Part shown: positions 1-5,144 of the stretch, in pieces | Layout: each line of letters opens with the position of its first letter | How positions within the stretch are numbered: the stretch's first letter is position 1 | Assembly: GCA_020433785.1 (NCBI GenBank) | Contig: JAGRCC010000328.1 | Location: forward strand, 1-6,489 | DNA: 6,489 bases | Direction: 5' to 3' | Origin: Anaerolineae bacterium | GTDB taxonomy: Bacteria > Chloroflexota > Anaerolineae > 4572-78 > J111 | Translations under genes and position numbers: made by a program | The notes under the pieces: model-generated | Told to the model about the DNA's origin: nothing | The model's database searches: none | Seen by the model: the letters and a program-made list of their open reading frames with translations, nothing else

Positions 1-665
1 GCGAAACTAATGGTTTGGCCATACTGCGATTCGATAACCCCGACCAACACGGTGTTCGGCGGTGTGCCGATAATGGTGCCAACCCCACCGATCGAGGCGG
101 CGTAGGCAATCCCTAACATCAGCGCGGTGCCAAAGTTGAACTTGTTGGGATTAACTTCCACCCCTTCGTCCTTGAGCACACTGACCACCTGGGTGATGAC
201 GGCCATGCCAACCGGCATCATCATCATCGCGGTAGCGGTATTGCTGACCCACATCGACAGAAAAGCGGTCGCAATCATAAACCCCAAAATAACGCGAGTG
301 GGACCGGTGCCGATGATGCGAATTGTGTGCAAGGCAATGCGTTTGTGTAAATTCCATTTTTCCATGGCCACGGCCAGGAAGAAGCCACCGATGAACAGGT
401 AAATTAAGTGGTTAGCATACGGTGTGGTTGATTCAGCAGACTTCATAATTCCTAATAGAGGAAACAGGGCGATAGGGAGCAAGGCGGTTGCGGGAATAGG
501 AATGGCCTCGGTGACCCACCAGATAGCCATCAAACTAATTACAGCTAAAAGACTAATCATTTCCGGTGTCATGCCTTCCGGCAGGGCGAACATTACCGGA
601 TAAAGCAAGATTGCGGCAAAAACCAATGGACCCCCAAAAAAGCCAATACGTTGTGCCGTGTTCAT
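1..665 (-). CDS. DASS/SLC13-family sodium/anion symporter, N-terminal part (runs off the window)
   Basis: Reading the minus strand from ATG at 665-663 gives 221 open codons with no stop before the window edge, so the C-terminal part is missing. The protein is very hydrophobic. It carries the hallmark Ser-Asn-Thr motif of the divalent anion:Na+ symporter (DASS/SLC13, INDY) family in the segment MWVSNTATAMMMMPVG (SNT at residues 141-143). A second conserved stretch, SIGGVGTIIGTPPN, lies at residues 191-204. In characterised members the SNT loop contributes to sodium and carboxylate binding. The expected role is inner-membrane uptake of di- or tricarboxylates or a related anion; the substrate cannot be read from this half. 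An N-terminal segment WWVTEAIPIPATALLP (49-64) is also typical of the family. The start is supported by a purine-rich GAAAGGGG (678-685 on this strand), about 12 nt upstream, which is slightly long spacing. The gene diverges from the TIR gene. Family assignment is firm; substrate is open. Confidence 0.93.
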   Translation of the reverse strand, partial: MNTAQRIGFFGGPLVFAAILLYPVMFALPEGMTPEMISLLAVISLMAIWWVTEAIPIPATALLPIALFPLLGIMKSAESTTPYANHLIYLFIGGFFLAVAMEKWNLHKRIALHTIRIIGTGPTRVILGFMIATAFLSMWVSNTATAMMMMPVGMAVITQVVSVLKDEGVEVNPNKFNFGTALMLGIAYAASIGGVGTIIGTPPNTVLVGVIESQYGQTISF

Positions 666-785
666 GGATTAAAGTGTCCCCTTTCTCGGACTAATACTAC
701 TTTGTACGTTGTTTCTTTATGGCTACCCATCACTGGGCAGCTATATCATATTTCCTACAATATATGCAGATTCCCTATTTCCCAC

Positions 786-850
786 ATCGATCCGAAGGTG
801 TATCTTTTCAGGTGGTACTATCGATCTAAAGAACTATCTTTTCAGGCGGC
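786..850. repeat. Imperfect direct repeat, two copies of ~31 bp with 34-bp period
   Basis: Copy 1 (786-816) and copy 2 (820-850) both begin ATCGATC and both contain the identical 12-mer TATCTTTTCAGG (801-812 and 835-846). About 24 of 31 positions match at an offset of 34 bp. Both copies lie in the divergent spacer, roughly 120-185 bp from the transporter start and 207-272 bp from the TIR-gene start. Two same-orientation sites about three helical turns apart suit cooperative binding of a regulator, but this could also be a chance local duplication. Confidence 0.55.
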
Positions 851-958
851 CAACAAAATCAAATTTATCAAACGCGCTTGTCATAATACCCCTACTTGTG
901 CTACATTATCTTAACCCATTCATAACGATTTAGGTGGCTGGTGCTTATGGGGTTAGGC

Positions 959-980
959 GTTGCGTGGTTTGCCATGCAAC
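959..980. promoter_or_regulatory. Hairpin / dyad upstream of the TIR gene
   Basis: GTTGCGTGG (959-967) pairs with CCATGCAAC (972-980) across a TTTG loop, giving nine base pairs including one G-T (G-U in RNA). No T-run follows, so it is not a standard intrinsic terminator. It sits about 78 bp upstream of the GTG start of the TIR gene and could be an operator dyad or a structured 5' leader. Its function is not determinable from sequence. Confidence 0.4.
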
Positions 981-1046
981 CTCTCCATATTGAGTAAAAG
1001 TGCCAATTACCTACTGATAAATACACCCAATCAACCATAACCAATT

Positions 1047-1060
1047 AAGGAGAAACTGTG
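1047..1060 (+). promoter_or_regulatory. Ribosome-binding site deciding a GTG start
   Basis: AAGGAG at 1047-1052 lies 5 nt before GTG at 1058-1060. It fixes the start of the TIR gene at GTG rather than at any internal ATG. The resulting N-terminus, (M)AKPLVFISYSP, is exactly where a TIR domain normally begins (beta strand A). Confidence 0.85.
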
Positions 1061-3040
1061 GCTAAGCCGCTTGTTTTTATCAGCTACAGCCCCGCCGACG
1101 AAGCGCTCAAAGATCAACTCCTGTCCCACCTGGACGTACTAGGCCGGGCCGGGCTGGTTGAGGTTTGGAGCGCCGATCAGATTGGTGCGGGGGCGGAATG
1201 GCAAGCGGAAATTGCTAGTACCATCGATCAGGCCAAAGTGGCCCTGCTGCTGGTCACAGCTAACTTCCTCAACTCCGATTTCATTCTTGACGAAGAGGTG
1301 CCGGCACTCCTTCACCGCCGCGAGGAGGCCGGCTTGGTCATCGTGCCGGTCATCGCCAAAGCCTGCGCCTGGCAGCGCGTCGATTGGCTGGCCCGGCTGG
1401 TTAGCCACCCGGAGCGGGTCAAGCCGATTTGGCGCGGCCCCGACAGCCCCGTTGATGAGACGCTGGCCGCGCTGGCCAACTACGTGGCCAAGTTGGTGGC
1501 CGGCGAAACGCCCCTCGACACCGACTGGCCACCGCCGGACCACGTCACGGAACGTCAGACCGGCGACGCGATTGCTGGCGACAAAGTGATGGGTGACAAG
1601 ATCACCGGGGATAAGATTGCGGGCGACAAAATTGTCGGGGATAAAGTTCTCGGTGATAAAAAGAATGTGCTGCAAATCGGCACGCTAAATATCCCCCTGC
1701 TGCCGCTGGTCATCGGTATGGTTACTTTGGTGGCGATCCTGGGGTTTGTCTCCTATCGGACCTTCTCCCCGGCAGCGGCGCCCACACCCACCCCGCCCCA
1801 AAACAGTCTGTTCGATGTCCTGGTGGCCGACATCGGCCAAATTGACGCCAATGGTCAGCCTATGCCTTCAAACGAAGGCCGGCAGATCAGCGAGCGAATT
1901 TTTGAAAGTTTGCAGCTTGAGTTTGAGAATCTACCGCTGAACGTACGCCAGGACTTTAAACCGGTCGTGTGGCACGACCGCTTGCAGCCGCTGCCCGGTA
2001 GGCGGAAAATCGGTCTGATCGGCACGGAGAATGAAGCCGCCCAACTGGCCCAAGAAACCGATGCGGCGATGGTCATCTATGGCAATTTAGACCTGCTCGA
2101 TGATCCCACCCGCTTTGTCCCCGAATTCTACGTCGCCTCACTGAAAGGCGAAGCCGATGGCATTGTCGGCGGCGATGAGTTTGGCGCTCCAATTGAGATA
2201 AGCGACGGCTTGAACGGCGGCGACCTGGCGGCGCTTAGTCTCAACAAGAAGTTGAACAATCGGGCTGTTGCCCTGTCGCGGTTTACGTTGGGATTGATGT
2301 ACGACTTGAGCGGGTTTCATCGCGATGCGCTCGATATTTTTCAAACGGCGCTCGATACGCTGGATTTGGACGAAACCGGCGCGGAACCGATTTTTAACTA
2401 CTTTGCCGGGCGTTCGGCCTTGTTTTTAAAACAGGATGCCGTCGCTTTTGATAACTTCCAGGCGGCCTTAGAGGCCGGCTATAACCGGGCCCATATTGGA
2501 TTGGGCAGTGTGTATCTGTTTCGGGCGCAGGCCATCACGACCACCCAGCGTTTGGAGACGGGGGACATCGATCAGGCGATCACCCATTATCAAACCGCCA
2601 TGGATGATGCCACGCTATCGCCGGCCCTTAGAACGGCGGCGCAGTTAGGGCTGGGTCAGGCTTACCGGCTCAAGGGTGAACCCTATTTTGAGCGTCACGA
2701 GGATGACGAGGCGACCCGCTGGTTCGACCTGGCCATCCAGGAACTTGAAGCCACCCTTGAGCATCTTCAGGCCACCGATCAATATCGATATCTGGGTCAG
2801 GCTTATCTAACCCTGGCCATAACCTACGCTCAGCAGGCCGATATTCTCAACAACCGTGGAGACAAAACAAGTAGTATTGACCTATATAAGAAGGCTGACG
2901 ATGCCTTTGTCCAGTGTATCAACCAAAAAAAGCAAGCCCCTTTTGACGAAACACTCATCAGGCAGGTGATCGAGGCTAAATGTGTACCGATTAGAGCGGA
3001 TATAGCAGAAACGTTGGCAAAGTTAAATGGAGAGGAATAA
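1058..3040 (+). CDS. Membrane-anchored TIR-domain protein with GDK pentads and TPR repeats
   Basis: This 660-aa protein has five regions. (1) A TIR domain at residues 1-~145: strand-A motif VFISYSP (6-12), a BB-loop-like ADQIGAGAEW (39-48), and SDFILDEEVPALL (73-85). E80 of the last motif aligns by eye with the catalytic glutamate of NAD-cleaving TIRs. (2) Seven Gly-Asp-Lys-hydrophobic-x pentads at 169-203. (3) One transmembrane helix at ~212-233, followed by an Ala/Pro/Thr linker (238-248). (4) An alpha/beta domain at ~250-385 with an AAMVIYGNLDLL core, loosely like TolB-N/FlgO/CsgG domains; this assignment is tentative. (5) Helical TPR-like repeats at ~403-621, for example GFHRDALDIFQTALDTL. 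By composition the TIR should be cytoplasmic and the TPRs outside. The stop overlaps the lipoprotein start, so the two are probably co-translated. TIR domains serve as NADases in immunity or as scaffolds; which applies here is unknown. Confidence 0.93.
   Translation: MAKPLVFISYSPADEALKDQLLSHLDVLGRAGLVEVWSADQIGAGAEWQAEIASTIDQAKVALLLVTANFLNSDFILDEEVPALLHRREEAGLVIVPVIAKACAWQRVDWLARLVSHPERVKPIWRGPDSPVDETLAALANYVAKLVAGETPLDTDWPPPDHVTERQTGDAIAGDKVMGDKITGDKIAGDKIVGDKVLGDKKNVLQIGTLNIPLLPLVIGMVTLVAILGFVSYRTFSPAAAPTPTPPQNSLFDVLVADIGQIDANGQPMPSNEGRQISERIFESLQLEFENLPLNVRQDFKPVVWHDRLQPLPGRRKIGLIGTENEAAQLAQETDAAMVIYGNLDLLDDPTRFVPEFYVASLKGEADGIVGGDEFGAPIEISDGLNGGDLAALSLNKKLNNRAVALSRFTLGLMYDLSGFHRDALDIFQTALDTLDLDETGAEPIFNYFAGRSALFLKQDAVAFDNFQAALEAGYNRAHIGLGSVYLFRAQAITTTQRLETGDIDQAITHYQTAMDDATLSPALRTAAQLGLGQAYRLKGEPYFERHEDDEATRWFDLAIQELEATLEHLQATDQYRYLGQAYLTLAITYAQQADILNNRGDKTSSIDLYKKADDAFVQCINQKKQAPFDETLIRQVIEAKCVPIRADIAETLAKLNGEE
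1562..1666 (+). repeat. Coding pentad repeat (Gly-Asp-Lys-Ile/Val-x, seven copies)
   Basis: Residues 169-203 of the TIR protein read as GDAIA, GDKVM, GDKIT, GDKIA, GDKIV, GDKVL and GDKKN. The first copy has Ala for Lys and the last has Lys for the hydrophobic residue, so the edges are degenerate. Codons vary between copies (gacaag, gataag, gacaaa, gataaa), so the pattern is kept at protein level rather than by recent DNA expansion. It links the TIR domain to the membrane helix. Similar GDK-type pentads occur, from general knowledge, in multidomain signalling proteins of Chloroflexota and cyanobacteria; their structure here is unknown. Confidence 0.85.
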
Positions 3041-4221
3041 TGGCAATATTGCGGCAGCGATTCATTGAATTGTTTTCTAACCCCCCCAAAAATCACATCT
3101 CAGGCGTTTTGATGCTGGTTGTTTTGCTGCTGGGGGGCTGTTCCGGTTCGGAGCCGGCCGGACCAACGCCCGATCTAGTCGGTACCGAGGTGGCTGTGCA
3201 AAAGGCGGCCTTCGCCACCCTCACCGCCGAAGCCCCGGAACCCTCGCCAAGCCCATCACCCACCATCACGTCTCCGGCTCCAACTAACACCGTGGCGGCT
3301 AATCTTGCCACCGTGACCCCACCTGGGCCAACGGCAACGTCTGTCCCCCCCACGGCCACCATAGCCGTAGCGGCGGTCTCACCAACTCCCACCCGGCTCA
3401 TCGTCGACATCCTGCCCGTCGATGGTGACAGCGGCAACCCAGACATCCGCGGCCGTTTTAATCGCAACGAGGGCCGCTATGTGGTCATCCCCGATGCGCC
3501 GCCGGGTTCAATCACCGACACCCCGCCGGAATTTAGCCAGCGGTTGGTCTTCCTAGTCGAGCCGTACGATCCGGCCATCGGCACCAACGACGGCGACGGC
3601 ATCCGACAGGTTAACTTTACCATCATTAATCAGGACAACGATGGGGAAGAAGTGTATACCCATACCGAGCAGAATCCCCGCTACTGCGCCTTCGGTGGCG
3701 GCGAGCCGGACTGCACTGTTTTTGTCTTTGACCAAAATAATTTCCGCTGGCCCGGCGGCCCGCCCCTGGAAAACGCCAACTACCGGGCCGTCATCGAGAT
3801 TGTACCGTTGTACAGCGACCCCGCCACTTGGAACTGGGACTTCGCCCTTCGGGATGTGCCGGAAGTGGACACCGGTAACAGTGAAATTCAAATCGAGTGG
3901 GTGCAGTTTGGCTTGGGCAGCCTCGATCAGGTTGTCACGACCGATCTCGTTTTTCAGGTGACAGCTTACGACACCAACTTCGGCACGAACGACGGCGACG
4001 GCATCGATTTTGTGGAGATGATCATCCGCAACAATCAAGGCCAGATAGTTTACCGCCGCAATGAGCAGAATGCGGCTTACTGCGCTTTCAGCGGCGGCGA
4101 GCCGGACTGCAACCGGCTGCCGCTCAATGAGCTCGCTTCCGGTGCGTATACCCTGCAAGCCATCGCCCATGCCGTAACCGGCCAGACCCAATCGATTGAA
4201 ACCACGATTGAAATTCCGTAA
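3040..4221 (+). CDS. Secreted lipoprotein with two Asp-rich / Cys-pair modules
   Basis: A 393-aa protein starts inside the TIR-gene stop codon (TAATG), with GGAGAGG at 3029-3035 upstream. A type II signal peptide is clear: a basic N-terminus, hydrophobic VLMLVVLLLGG and a lipobox ending at C34 (LGGC). The mature protein should be lipid-anchored outside the cytoplasmic membrane. Residues ~35-120 are a Thr/Pro/Ser-rich linker. Two related domains follow. The first has YDPAIGTNDGDGI (176-188) and YCAFGGGEPDC (215-225). The second has YDTNFGTNDGDGI (310-322) and YCAFSGGEPDC (347-357). Cysteines 216/225 and 348/357 are equally spaced and may form disulfides. The DGDG loops could bind calcium, though that is inferred from the acidic pattern. 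No enzyme motif is seen. Co-translation with the TIR-TPR protein suggests a surface sensor or binding partner. The precise family is not recognised. Confidence 0.9.
   Translation: MAILRQRFIELFSNPPKNHISGVLMLVVLLLGGCSGSEPAGPTPDLVGTEVAVQKAAFATLTAEAPEPSPSPSPTITSPAPTNTVAANLATVTPPGPTATSVPPTATIAVAAVSPTPTRLIVDILPVDGDSGNPDIRGRFNRNEGRYVVIPDAPPGSITDTPPEFSQRLVFLVEPYDPAIGTNDGDGIRQVNFTIINQDNDGEEVYTHTEQNPRYCAFGGGEPDCTVFVFDQNNFRWPGGPPLENANYRAVIEIVPLYSDPATWNWDFALRDVPEVDTGNSEIQIEWVQFGLGSLDQVVTTDLVFQVTAYDTNFGTNDGDGIDFVEMIIRNNQGQIVYRRNEQNAAYCAFSGGEPDCNRLPLNELASGAYTLQAIAHAVTGQTQSIETTIEIP
3565..4110 (+). repeat. Duplicated coding module within the lipoprotein gene
   Basis: Two copies of an Asp-loop plus Cys-pair module lie at 3565-3714 and 3967-4110. 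DNA identity is locally very high. The stretch around the GTNDGDGI codons (3580-3602 versus 3982-4004) differs at about one base. A 19-bp segment encoding GGEPDC is identical at 3697-3715 and 4093-4111. The sequence between conserved blocks has diverged, so this is an old intragenic duplication with selection, or local conversion, at the motif blocks. Confidence 0.8.
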
Positions 4222-4222
4222 T

Positions 4223-4270
4223 GCTCCGCCCAACAAATTAAGGCGTGGATCGTTTTGTGGAGCGATTTTT
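4223..4270 (+). terminator. Possible weak terminator after the TIR-lipoprotein unit
   Basis: GCTCC (4223-4227) can pair with GGAGC (4259-4263), with an inner CGCC/GGCG pairing, and a T5 run follows at 4266-4270. The stem is interrupted and the loop long, so this is only a candidate. Its position just after the lipoprotein stop is what makes it plausible. Confidence 0.3.
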
Positions 4271-4271
4271 G

Positions 4272-4303
4272 TTGACGTTAATGGTGCGTTTGATTGATAT
4301 AGT
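4272..4303 (+). promoter_or_regulatory. Candidate promoter for the 59-aa protein
   Basis: TTGACG (4272-4277) resembles a -35 box and TATAGT (4298-4303) a -10 box. Their 20-bp spacing is longer than ideal; GATATA at 4296-4301 would give 18. The site lies about 50 bp upstream of ATG 4356 and follows the possible terminator, consistent with independent transcription of the small gene. Confidence 0.35.
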
Positions 4304-4355
4304 AAGGTCATCAATAACAACAACGACTTTAATTTTTCAAAACGGGGGCACCAAA

Positions 4356-4535
4356 ATGTATTTACCAAAATTATCCAATCAAGAAATCGGCCGATACCAC
4401 AGCAAATCGCCGGTCGAGCCGGCCGCCAATGGCCATAACGGGGTCTTCACCCCCGACCAACAAGCATCATTTGCTGAACTTCAAACCAAGCTGGCCGAAC
4501 TTCAGCGGCTGGTCGTTAAACTTCAGAGTAAGTAA
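4356..4535 (+). CDS. Small 59-aa hypothetical protein with C-terminal coiled coil
   Basis: The frame is open from ATG 4245, but the start is placed at ATG 4356. The upstream 37 codons are AT-rich, lack a ribosome-binding site and overlap promoter-like sequence. A G-rich stretch (CGGGGGC, 4343-4349) lies 7 nt before ATG 4356, although it is a poor Shine-Dalgarno match. The 59-residue product starts MYLPKLSNQEIGRYHSK, passes through a Pro/Ala/Gly/Asn-rich middle (VEPAANGHNG) and ends in an amphipathic helix (QASFAELQTKLAELQRLVVK). Its leucines and other hydrophobics at heptad-like spacing suggest a short coiled coil and self-association. There is no signal peptide or membrane helix, and no family is recognised. 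It could be a regulator or adaptor, but nothing visible decides this. Confidence 0.6.
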   Translation: MYLPKLSNQEIGRYHSKSPVEPAANGHNGVFTPDQQASFAELQTKLAELQRLVVKLQSK

Positions 4536-4550
4536 GTTTTCAACCGAGCC

Positions 4551-4647
4551 AGACCTGACAGGTTTTACAAGTCCTGGGTAGGCGTCAATAGGCGTCGATT
4601 AGGACAGACCTTACGCCCAACGGTAGCTTCGGAAACCTGTCAGGTCT
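4551..4647. mobile_element. MITE-like element with perfect 15-bp terminal inverted repeats
   Basis: AGACCTGACAGGTTT (4551-4565) is repeated exactly inverted at 4633-4647, enclosing 67 bp with no gene. Each arm is itself a near-palindrome (ACCTG-A-CAGGT). Inside lie a tandem 10-mer (TAGGCGTCAA/TAGGCGTCGA, 4579-4598) and a shorter inverted pair GTCCT/AGGAC (4571-4575/4601-4605), so the whole could fold as a long nested hairpin. No clear target-site duplication is seen at the edges. It may be a non-autonomous transposon remnant or a dispersed palindromic intergenic repeat. Its position between two short genes suits either. Confidence 0.6.
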
Positions 4648-4693
4648 TGATTCCATGACCTTAGTAGCAATGAACTTAAACCCATCCGCATCG

Positions 4694-4710
4694 AAAGGAG
4701 GTGCGTAATG
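4694..4710 (+). promoter_or_regulatory. Near-perfect Shine-Dalgarno for the PQ-loop gene
   Basis: AAAGGAGGTG at 4694-4703 is almost fully complementary to the 16S rRNA 3' end and is optimally placed before ATG 4708. It fixes the start of the small membrane protein and implies efficient translation. Confidence 0.85.
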
Positions 4711-5028
4711 GACCTAGAATACACCATCATCGCCGGCATTATCTCCAGTGTCATCTTTGCCGGCAGTAACATCCCTATGCTGTGGAAAGTGTATCGCACC
4801 CACGATGTCCAATCCTACAGTTGGCTGAACGTGCTGCTGATCAACATCGGTAATCTGATCTACTGGCTCTACGTATCGACCATGCCGTTTGGGCCGATCT
4901 GGGTTTTGCACACGTTCTACACCGTATCCAGCGGCATCTTGTTGACGCTGTTCGTCCGGTTCCACACCGGCCGGCTGGTCAATTGGTGTTTACGCCGCGG
5001 CCACGGCTGGCCTGTGGCCTGCCCTTAA
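4708..5028 (+). CDS. Small PQ-loop / SemiSWEET-like membrane protein
   Basis: The 106-aa product has three predicted transmembrane helices (~5-25, ~37-58, ~62-84), the triple-helix bundle of one PQ-loop/SemiSWEET unit. The segment SNIPMLWKVYRTHDVQSYSW (20-39) matches the family pattern at the end of helix 1: small residue, Pro, then a basic/aromatic VYRT and a 'VQSYS' turn. The usual Pro-Gln is Pro-Met here (P23-M24). Helix 2 carries NIGNLIYWLY, also family-like. Bacterial SemiSWEETs are usually around 85-100 aa and dimerise to move sugars; other PQ-loop proteins carry other solutes or act as receptors. The extra ~20 residues at the C-terminus (GRLVNWCLRRGHGWPVACP) are basic and not hydrophobic. 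The gene appears to stand alone; no sugar-metabolism neighbour is in view. Fold family is likely, substrate unknown. Confidence 0.75.
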   Translation: MDLEYTIIAGIISSVIFAGSNIPMLWKVYRTHDVQSYSWLNVLLINIGNLIYWLYVSTMPFGPIWVLHTFYTVSSGILLTLFVRFHTGRLVNWCLRRGHGWPVACP

Positions 5029-5090
5029 CCGCCGTCACGGCCGGACGCCAATTTACGCCGATAAACGCGGAAAAACTATCCCGTGATAAT

Positions 5091-5119
5091 CAAAAAGCGC
5101 CGCAGATATCTGCGGCGCT
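5091..5119 (-). terminator. Intrinsic terminator of the 217-aa protein gene
   Basis: Bases 5096-5119 are a perfect 24-nt palindrome (arm AGCGCCGCAGAT), rich in GC and followed on the minus strand by a T-run (the CAAAAA at 5091-5096 read in reverse). It begins about 25 nt beyond the minus-strand stop codon at 5145-5147. The plus-strand side has only a CT-rich, interrupted tail, so it acts chiefly on the minus strand, although it might also slow transcripts arriving from the PQ-loop gene. Confidence 0.88.
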
Positions 5120-5144
5120 CTCTAAATTCTTGCGGGTGTATACG

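Larger units (their letters stand above)
666..1057. other. Divergent intergenic region (392 bp) without a credible gene
   Basis: This AT-rich spacer separates the divergent transporter and TIR genes, so promoters for both should lie here. Short plus-strand reading frames between 651 and 933 have no ribosome-binding site, recognisable composition or domain. The spacer holds an imperfect direct repeat at 786-816/820-850, a 9-bp hairpin at 959-980 and an imperfect dyad at 722-741 (GCT.CCCA...TGGG.AGC). The dyad lies about 57 bp upstream of the transporter start and could be an operator for that gene. No convincing sigma70-type -35/-10 pair is visible on either strand. Confidence 0.6.

Noticed and set aside
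127..402. Short open frames on both strands inside the transporter gene
   Set aside because: They lie within the DASS transporter frame, whose SNT motif and conserved GTPPN stretch identify the true reading frame.
651..933. Two plus-strand short frames in the divergent spacer
   Set aside because: No ribosome-binding site, low-complexity residue mix, overlap of the transporter start and no homology signal visible.
1562..1666. Standard pentapeptide-repeat (right-handed quadrilateral beta-helix) domain
   Set aside because: The period is five residues, but the Gly-Asp-Lys-Ile-x pattern lacks the central Leu/Phe and A(D/N) signature, and seven pentads are too few for a typical domain.
1139..1675. 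Minus-strand open frame (178 codons) opposite the TIR domain
   Set aside because: It is a shadow of the well-supported TIR coding sequence, with no start signal or domain of its own.
4245..4355. Upstream extension of the 59-aa protein to ATG 4245 or ATG 4281
   Set aside because: Neither start has a ribosome-binding site, and the added codons cover possible terminator and promoter sequence.
3553..4368. Minus-strand open frame (271 codons) opposite the lipoprotein gene
   Set aside because: The plus strand encodes a clear lipobox and duplicated motifs. The antisense frame mirrors the GC-rich codon pattern and has no recognisable domain.
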